A DNA stretch of 64,000 nucleotides from Echinometra lucunter (lineage: Eukaryota > Echinodermata > Echinoidea > Camarodonta > Echinometridae), in NCBI GenBank assembly GCA_029962745.1, contig CM057165.1, positions 25,217,882 through 25,281,881 of the forward strand. Direction: 5' to 3'. Positions 56,289 through 64,000 of the stretch are shown here, one piece after another. Position 1 is the first letter of the stretch; the number at the start of each line of letters is the position of its first letter. The translations under genes and the position numbers were made by a program. Under the pieces are notes generated by a model. That model did no database searches and had not been told where the DNA came from. It worked only from the letters and a program-made list of their open reading frames with translations.

Positions 56289-59200
56289 ATGGAGAATTCA
56301 TATGACAGGTTAGTCAAACTCATATCTTAAATCTCTGTCAGTGTTGCCAAGGCGATTAAAAAGGCTCCTCATGAGACATATTCATGTATCTCATCTGGCT
56401 GAACATGCTGAACTTATGGTGGCCCCGAAGTACACTAGACGACAGGTCATGTTGACGTGAATTTCACGGCCAAGTCACGAAATTCGCCACCAAAATCGTT
56501 AAATGAAAGAAAACAAGTCGCAAAGTTCGCGACCAAAATCGTCAGATTCGCGAAAACAAGTCGCAAACCAAGTTGCAAAGTTTGCGTCTAGTGGTCGCGA
56601 ATTTCGCGACCAAAATCGCGAAATTCATGTCGTCGAGCTTACTTCAGGGCCACCATGATTTTTCTGGGAGCATTATCTGTTTAATAGGAACATTACTTAG
56701 AAACATTGACAAATAACGCGATTAACAATGATTGAGAAAAGAAGAAGAAGAAGAAGAAGAAGAAGAAGAAGAAGAAGAAGAAGAAGAAGAAGAAAAAGAA
56801 GAAGAAGAAGAAAAAGGAGAAGAAGAAGAAGAAGAAGATGATGATGATGAAGAAGAAAAAGAAATAAGAAGAAACGGTGTGTGAGTGTGTGTGGATGTGT
56901 CTCATACATGTCATATATTCTCGAGTCTGTGTAACAAAAATATCGAGTTACAATCAATCGAAAAAAGTCATTGCATATACATGTACCTCGATTGTTTCTC
57001 TGATCTGAAGATGAACTGTATCTCGCAGTGATTTGTGTCTATTTCTTAGATAAAATCAATGACAAGTTACTGGTGGTTTTAAATATATGATTAATTATGA
57101 AAAGGGATACTATTTATTTTGAGGAGATGAAATGTAATGTAGCTATTTATTTACCGGACTCTGTTTTATGGTTTTGTAAAATGCTTAAAATGATACATGT
57201 AGTTCAAAATTTCTCATTAATTCTGTCCCCTCCCTCTCTTTTTATATCTCGCCGTTCGCAGATTCAGCTCCGTGAGTCAGGTAATTCGAATTGATTTTTT
57301 AAAAATGTTTGTTCAGTTATTTAAAGAATAATTTGGACTTTGCTCGTTGATACATCATTAAAATCAGTTATGACAAGTCACAAAACCAGTCATGTTTTTG
57401 TCAAGACTGCAGTAACTATAACTCCCTTTTGGGGGGAGGGCGGGGTGGGGCGGGGGGTGCAGTGATAGCTGAAATAAATATTCTTTTAAAAATCGATATA
57501 GCAGTTTACTTGGAAGCGTAGCGTCAGGTATGAAACCATTGAGTGGGCAGCTGTTTCATGGGGTCATTTGGGGGATGGGGGGGGGGGGCACTGGAAGAAA
57601 GCTACTGATTAAGAATAGGATGTGAAGGGGGGCAACTAGTTTTTCCGAAGGTTTGGTGGGGCTTTTTTTTGTAGCTTGATTATTCCATGGATTAAAGTTT
57701 TAGTAGGATCCATGATTATTCTGAAGTTTCATAATAAAAACACAATTTCACATACACGACATAGGACCTACCAGGGCGTTCATATTTCCGAATATGGCAT
57801 AGGGTTCATAATTCAGATCATATCAAATTTTGATGTCTTACTCCGCATATTTGTCATGCAAATGAAAAAGCCTGAAATTCCAATTTCCAAAGGTTCGTAA
57901 TTTCAAAAATGAAATAAGGTTCATGTCCTAAATCCCAAAATGAAAAAGGGTTCATAATGCCGAAAACGAAAATGATTTTACAAATGTTGTTCCGAAAATG
58001 TAATAAAGGTTCATATTTCCGAAAATGCAATCAAACCCTACATTATTTTTCGGAATTATGAACCTTCGAAATTGACATGATTGAAGCATCGAGAAACGGC
58101 TTGTAACAGTCATAGGGTATCGTGTTCTCTTCTTTTCAGACCATTTTGTGTCATTTAGCTGGGAGGGCTCACCTTTTTTGTTTGTTTGATCATTACGCTT
58201 ATCATTTTTTGTAGGGAAAGGACATTTATGATATAGATAGGGTGTAGGTGTATAATGCCAGTAGAAGTAGTGATTTGCTGAATCAAATCCAAGGTATAAT
58301 TCTTCTGTTTAGATTTGACTGATTTAATCAAATAATATGATTAATTTAGAATAATGAATTTATTTCTTATTCTTTTTTCTCTCCAGGATTTAGATAATTA
58401 TTTTGAGTTCATCGTCGTGAAGCGAACTGCGGAAGGATATGGGTTCGAAGTACAATCACAGAACGACCTCGTCGGCAGTTCAGAAAATAACAACCAATAC
58501 TCTTTTGTTGTTAAGTGTGTGAAAGATATCAACAACAAGAATACTACTACTGGACTTATGGTAAGAAGCATCATACATGAACCTCCATATGAACTTCTAC
58601 ACGTACACGTATGTAAACTGTTTTCAGTGTGAGAGACTGTGTTTGTTTGGATGTGTGGCGCTATTGAGTCTTTCCATATCTCAGTGACTATTATTATGAT
58701 CAAAGTCAATCACGGTAATGTCAAGATCTATCTTTGCTTGGATAGTATCCTTCATCATCCTAGTGTTTTGATGCGATCTTAATTACTTAAATCCTAAATT
58801 ATTAGCTGATAATAATATATTTCTTTTTGTCCGATTATTTATTACACCATCGTTATAACTGAGCGTTTAAGTCGTTTATCCTCTCACTGTAAAGAAGCAT
58901 TTGCATCTGGACGAATTTACGGAAATGACATAAAAAAAGATATATCAAATCCTATTAAAGGCGATATGATGATGATCATTTTAATGGAATTGCATTTATT
59001 AACCACTTTTATAACAACATGGAAGGACAAAGAATGCATTAAAAGCCCGGATTAAAAGATTTCTTACAAAGAGTGAAGACAATATTTGAAAACGCACTAA
59101 ACAAAACTACGAAGTGGTTGGATCGAAAAGTGATGGAAAGTTATAAATGATCCACTTACAAAATGCATTAGAATAATGAATATTCATTCTTTCCATATCA

Positions 59201-60056
59201 CTTAGACTGGAGACGAAATTCTGTCTCTTAACGGTACAAGCATTCGACAGTTAACACGATCACACATAGAAAGGACACTGGCGAGCGGGAAGGACGATAT
59301 AGAACTCATTATCAGACGATCCCCGCCAAAAGTTCGACGTGAAATCCGACCAGATGATGGTTACCTTAGTTACGAAAATCTAGCTTTCGATGTAAGTGGT
59401 TTGATCCCATTATCGATTGTATGAAAGTGTTTATGATAGGTGTTATCCGTTTGATTTTAGTTCAGCAATGAGATGGGGGGGGGGGGGGAATCAGGTGTTA
59501 GTTTGTATTTTGTTTTCTACGGATAACGGAGAACAAACTTCTTTATTATCGAACATGGTAATGATTTTCCGTAAGTTTGCCATATAGGCCCTACTTTGTA
59601 CTAGTTGTAAGTAGTTTGTGTTGTTCCCCTAATAATTTTAACAAATTGAATTTACCTGGAAATTTCATTTCTAAATAGCATCCCTTAGGGATTATGCGCA
59701 TGTCTGCTGTTTTTTTTGTCCAGACTGAAACTGATGAAATTGCTGCTATTTGCGACTTATAATTTTGAGCTCAATTTCATTCAGTACTTCTGACGTCAAG
59801 TGACAAATTTTCATTCCTTCTTTCTCTCTCTCTCTCTCTCTTCATCTCCTTCTTTCTCGTTTTTCTCCTCTTTCCATCCTCTCTCATCTCTTCCTATCTC
59901 CCTTTCGCCCCCCACTCTTTCTCTCTCTCTCGCTTTCTCTTATAGATGTCAGCAAACATCTCTTTGCCACCTAGGACCAAGGAGCATCGAATCTTCCATT
60001 CTGAAGTGAAATCCGTGGATGGAAGCACTAGAATACAGTGGACGATTAAGTTATGA
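56289..60056 (+). CDS. PDZ-domain protein, tamalin/CYTIP-like
   Basis: Five exons: 56289-56308, 57262-57280, 58387-58560, 59206-59391, 59946-60056; all GT-AG, frame kept, 169 aa. Exons 1 and 2 give MENSYDRFSSVSQ. The PDZ domain spans about residues 19-109: a YGFEV carboxylate-binding loop at 31-35, TGDEILSLNG at 72-81, and helix B RSHIERTLASG at 89-99. The GFE(V/I)QS pattern resembles the single-PDZ adaptors tamalin (GRASP) and CYTIP, which bind cytohesins and receptors; the similarity is by eye. A tail of 60 residues ends WTIKL. In an ungapped alignment the helix B position that is His in class I PDZs would be Thr88, so ligand class is uncertain. Unlike tamalin, it lacks the long coiled-coil and proline-rich C-terminus. 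The start is the first ATG of the 20-nt exon. An upstream coding exon cannot be excluded. Confidence 0.75.
56415..56656. mobile_element. Uninterrupted relative of the 48674-49700 element
   Basis: Ends TATGGTGGCCCCGAAGTACA and TACTTCAGGGCCACCAT. Inside are GACAGGTCATGTTGACGTGA and repeated CGCGACCAAAATCG and CGCGAATTTCGCG words. It lies in PDZ gene intron 1 and shows the empty state of the two insertion sites used in the NLR intron. Confidence 0.8.
56741..56862. repeat. (GAA)n trinucleotide run
   Basis: GAA units with GAT and AAA breaks. In PDZ gene intron 1. Phenylalanine/leucine ORFs on minus are artefacts. Confidence 0.9.
57420..57600. repeat. Poly-G-rich segment
   Basis: GGGGGGAGGGCGGGGTGGGG near 57431 and another run near 57575-57588. 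Could form G-quadruplexes on the transcribed pre-mRNA of the PDZ gene. Confidence 0.5.
57880..58075. repeat. Short tandem TTCATAATTCCGAAAATG-like units
   Basis: Recurring AAAGGTTCATAATGCCGAAA / AAAGGTTCATATTTCCGAAA segments, first forward then inverted (TTTTCGGAATTATGAACCTT). About five degenerate units in PDZ gene intron 2. Confidence 0.6.
59820..59940. repeat. CT-rich tract before the last PDZ exon
   Basis: (CT)n and TTTCTC-rich DNA running to CTTTCTCTTATAG. It serves as an unusually long polypyrimidine tract for the acceptor at 59945. Confidence 0.8.
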
Positions 60057-60063
60057 TAGCCGA

Positions 60064-60087
60064 GGAGAGAGATAGAGAGAGAGAGAA

Positions 60088-60128
<41 letters not shown>

Positions 60129-60150
60129 TAAAGAAAGAGAGAGAGAATAA
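60064..60150. repeat. (GA)n microsatellite in the PDZ 3' UTR
   Basis: Starts eight bases after the stop codon. On the transcript it is complementary to the CT-rich tract of the preceding intron, so the last exon could be flanked by a pairing CT/GA stem in the pre-mRNA. AATAAA-type signals lie nearby (60271). Confidence 0.8.
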
Positions 60151-60309
60151 AAGACAGAGACGAGGATAATAGGTCATTTGTCATAAATGTTAATCACTTT
60201 GATGCTTGTATGTATTTATGTTTGTTATAATTGTAAAGCGCATAGAGAACTTTTCAAGTTAATATGCACTTAATAAATATTCTCTATTATTGTCATTATA
60301 TGTATATTT

Positions 60310-61780
60310 AAAAAACAACACATTTTAGTACTTTTGGACGTATAATTTCTCAAGCCTCCAAAGAGATATATAGTAACGTTGATTATAGCCACAGTTATAG
60401 TAGTTATTGCAAAAGGGAAATGAGCACAGTAACTTAGATACCAACATTTCTCGTACTATCATGATAAATCATAGTGTATTGCCGAGTAAGTTGATTAAGA
60501 ATCAGAAAAATCATGGATATTTTTTGAACGGTAAAAAATATCAAATAATTACATAGCAGTTTTCATGTGAACATAAAACATAAAAAACAATTAAATGCAC
60601 AAGACTGGAATGCAATTTGCTCGATATTAGAAAATAAATGAAATGTGCTTCTGCGACAATTACTGAACTGAATTCATACATTATTCAATTTTCTAATGCC
60701 GATCCCAAATCTATACACCTAACCTTAAACCAATCAAAAAATGAATTGGAACTTCAAATCCTGGAAAAAAATACCTAACCAGCGACTCCACGGTGTTTTG
60801 AATCACTAATCAAACACGTTTCTTGAGCATTAATATTCTTTACTTCAATAATCCCCCTCAAAATGATGCCAAATTTTCATATATCAGATAGATTTAAACT
60901 TATAAGCCAGGAAACAAAACAGACACATGAATTTGATATTCTTACTGCACGGTACATAGATCTTTATTTCTCCACACTGTTCTCATGACATTTGTTACAT
61001 CTAATAGACATATTTGAACATAAATAATTATCATAGGGTATTTAGACCGTTATTGCTGAGCTCATTTATAATATATATAATAATAACTATACAAAAAATG
61101 TCAATCCGCAAGAATCTTACTACAGGGTGCCACTATTTCATTATACAACTCATATAAACATCTACAATTATCTTTAAAAAAATTTTTAGTCAGCAATGAA
61201 CTTCTTCCCATCCAATGTTTTATGCATATCGACATCAGAGTATGTATTTAGAAGACTACTCAGTCTGAGGCTTTATTCGGAATAAGATATTTCATTCTTT
61301 GCCATTCCTATGCTAAACTTTTTTTTCAATGTTACACTTCATAAGAATACAGAATGGTAATGTTATTTTCCCTTATGTTATGGTCTTTTATAAAGAGGAA
61401 AACCAGACACTTTTTATATCAAGATCTAAATATGCATTGAAGTATGAGAGGTTCACACATCAAAGAACAATACATCAGGAAAGTCAAACCTATAACATAA
61501 AATTTGATTTTTAATTTACACTTTTCCATCCTTTTCTATGATTGAACAAATATAAAAAATATTTAAAACTATAAGCAGTTTCAACAATTATGGATATTTC
61601 AAATTTCCATTCCTTTACAGCAAAAATTGCTTTAGCTTCAATAGTGGTTGACAGTGTAAGTTATCACGTCACATTTCAACTTTGTTTATGTAATTTTCCT
61701 GTCTTTGGATAACAATATCAGAATCAATAAAATAAAATCAGCCATGCAATAAATCTCTGAAACCTATCATCATGAGAGAC
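60310..61780. other. AT-rich interval, no gene seen
   Basis: Strongly AT-rich with no exon border or family signature. It could be a long 3' UTR of a neighbouring minus-strand gene beyond the window, but I cannot support that. Confidence 0.4.
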
Positions 61781-61787
61781 ACAAAGA

Positions 61788-61791
61788 GAGA

Positions 61792-61861
<70 letters not shown>
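61788..61861. repeat. (GA)n microsatellite
   Basis: About 36 GA units with one GGGAG break. Confidence 0.95.
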
Positions 61862-62476
61862 AAAAGACAAAGTGAAAAGTTATAGAGAAAGAAAAAAGAG
61901 GAAGATAAGGAGAGGCACAAAGGAGAGGGTAGTATTCATTACAGATTATGACATAAATGTAGTTAGGATTTCTCACTTTCATTTACAAAGCCATGCATCC
62001 ATAAATGTTCTGAAAATATATTTTGTATTAAATTCAGTGATGTTCAACTTTGACAATCATACATTCCTCTAGTGGTTTAAGTACTTTTCTGTTTTTTTAT
62101 TTCATGCACTTTAGATGACTATTACCATAGAAATCTTTCAGTTTCAATGAAAAGAAAGGAAATATTACACAATTTTTCATAAGTCACAGCAGTTGATAAA
62201 TGTATTGCAATAGAAGACCAGTAACATAGCATCAAAAAGAAAAAAATAAATAAATATTGGTCATCAGAAGGACATAATGAGGAAGTGAAAAACAGAAGAT
62301 ATATTACAAGAGAATCACTTCCCATGAAATTATACACAGCATCATTCATGACATGACAAAGTATCATGTTTCTCTTTTGAGATGACTCTTCTGATTTCAA
62401 GCATCTCATTCATGAATGATGGAATTGTCATGACTTGTATAGGTGACATAAATACCTGGGAGTATTTCACAAAGAC

Positions 62477-62884
62477 TTAAAGTGATTACAAAATGGTTAA
62501 TTTTTTTTTTATATATGATCGAGAATAGAATTCTAAGAACAATAACATTAAAAATTTGATGATTTTCAATTGAAATCAATGCATTTTGGCAAATTATTTG
62601 TGATTAAGTCAAGGGTTGACCTAATTTGAGTATGAAGTATGACGTAGATGTGGTTATCCAGTTTCGCGCATTGCAGTTGTGGCGCGCTAGACTGTACAAT
62701 ATGCATACACCTTGCGCGCATTTTGCTAGAATTACGCGACAAGGTAACCCCAATGACGTCATTGTGGGTACCTAATTGAAACTGGGAAGACTTTTAAAAA
62801 ACTTTAGGCAGATGATTTCTGCTAATAAAATCATGCTCTCTTAAAGGAAGGAACATTTGTTTCAGCATTGGGTACCCCCTTTAA
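62477..62884 (+). repeat. Dispersed repeat, copy 2
   Basis: Same orientation and order as 674-1162, with matches over TATGATCGAGAATAGAATTC, GATGATTTTCAATTGAAATC, CTTTAGGCAGATGATTT and CAGCATTGGGTACCCCCTTT. About 80 bp shorter, mainly by loss of one of the GTGGGTACCCAG units. Confidence 0.75.
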
Positions 62885-63114
62885 AATCATGCTTAAGTGA
62901 CCAAATCATGCATTACTTCTTACCCAAAGAGCAAATTTGTGAAATAGACTTAGCCAGCAAACGTGAATCAGACTTACATTAAGTTGGACTGGCGAAGTCG
63001 CAGGGAAGTTTGACTATCTAAGTGCAATCTTTGTGAAACACCCCCTGCTTTTATCAACCAATAGCAGTACACAATGTCTCCTGTTAGTGAACTTTTCAAA
63101 TTTCTTTTGATCCA

Positions 63115-63400
63115 GATTGCTAGGAATTACACATTATACATGAGCAGAAAGAGAAAATCACCAGAAACTTGAGTCTATTTCCAATTTAGTCATTAGTTCC
63201 TTTCTGGAATAAGAGCTATTTACTTGTAACTAATCATTAAACCCTCTAAATTGGCAATTTTCCATTCAATTTTGCAATTTTCATTCACATTGATTCATGC
63301 TTATATGCATTTTTAAAAAAACCATATAGGAGTGGAAAAAATTGTTGCCAATTTGAGGAGGGAAAGCAGATTAATTCAGCTCTTAAGAAAACTTTGTACT
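63115..63400 (-). mobile_element. Degenerate piggyBac-like MITE relative
   Basis: Read in reverse it shares with copy C (44139) the words CATGAGCAGAAAGAGAAAA (reverse of TTTCTCTTTCTGCTCATG), CTCTAAATTGGCAATTTT and GTTGCCAATTTGAGG. Clear TTAA-CCC termini were not found. The flanks up to 64000 are AT-rich with nothing recognised. Confidence 0.5.
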
Positions 63401-64000
63401 GTCATGGATTAAACAAACACTTCACCACTTCTGTCACAGTTTGCTTTTTGCGTATATATATATCTATATATAAAATTACCAAAAGGTTGTAAAAATTGAC
63501 TTTCCATAACATTATGCAATCTGATTTATAATTGAAAAGCTGCGTTTCCTCTCCTCTCTCATGGGATATTTCTACAGCAATGTGAGGAAATGCAATGATT
63601 AAATACCATGTAGTCTAGCCATTTGACTCGACACAATGCCGACAAACTTCTCAATGATATTTATTACTGAACAAAATTCTAGCCCTGTAATATCCCAGAT
63701 CCTACCAATGTAATGCCTGTACAATTAGATATTTACTTCCATAATGCCTGTACAGTGTACACACAAAAATAGCTCAAATCTTTTGCTTGGAATGACAAGA
63801 AGTTTGAAATATAATGTGCAATAAAAGTTGCTTGAAGATTAAATAAGGGATGAAAATAAAAGAAAAGCTCTAATCTGCATCATGACTCTTACATAAAAAC
63901 TGTGAAGTATGATCAAAACAATCACCAAATTTACAGGTTCCATATTATTATGGCCTTTATCATTCACAATTCCAGCACAAGTTGACAATATCTCACAAAT

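Noticed and set aside
61738..61982. Leu/Ser-repeat ORFs on minus
   Set aside because: Translations of the (GA)n microsatellite.

Overview
This is a eukaryotic, intron-rich and AT-rich genomic window. It is most consistent with an echinoderm, probably a sea urchin: it combines tandem flavin monooxygenases, an NLR-like gene, tRNA-derived SINEs, very dense small inverted-repeat transposons, long poly-G and trinucleotide runs, and an over-represented TAGGCCTA palindrome. The species call is inference. No CRISPR array, operon or prokaryotic signal was seen.

Layout. 1-3.6 kb: microsatellites, a dispersed repeat and a poly-G satellite. 3.7-8.9 kb (+): complete six-exon PSMD5 (503 aa), the S5b chaperone of the 26S proteasome base. 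9-15.4 kb: intergenic, with a SINE, a 579-bp foldback element and a TTAA-flanked MITE. 15.4-24.6 kb (-) and 29.1-39.1 kb (-): two tandem flavin-containing monooxygenase (FMO) genes, each with eight coding exons plus an upstream non-coding exon (548 and 531 aa). 40.7-41.5 kb (-): a frameshifted C2H2 zinc-finger ORF whose 5' side carries a perfect 58-bp palindrome. 42-45 kb: foldbacks, MITEs and low-complexity DNA. 45.5-53.9 kb (-): the 3' part of an NLR-like (NACHT/leucine-rich) gene that runs into a 500-N assembly gap; its acidic terminal exon has a tandem relic copy. 54.4-55.0 kb: SINE head and a large (AGT/AGA)n run. 56.3-60.1 kb (+): a compact five-exon PDZ gene (169 aa) with a 19-nt microexon. 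60.1-64 kb: no gene seen, repeats only.

The exon models were built by hand. In the genes whose start is visible, every exon junction keeps frame and uses GT-AG borders. The genes do not form one pathway: proteasome assembly, xenobiotic or secondary-metabolite oxidation, innate-immune-type sensing and PDZ scaffolding lie side by side, as is usual in an animal genome. Much of the remaining DNA is nested, non-autonomous transposons. The clearest example is three levels of insertion in one NLR intron. I found no convincing new enzymatic or defence system. The best leads are the NLR-like gene with its duplicated tail exon, the palindrome beside the zinc-finger ORF, and the shifted intron between the two FMO paralogues.
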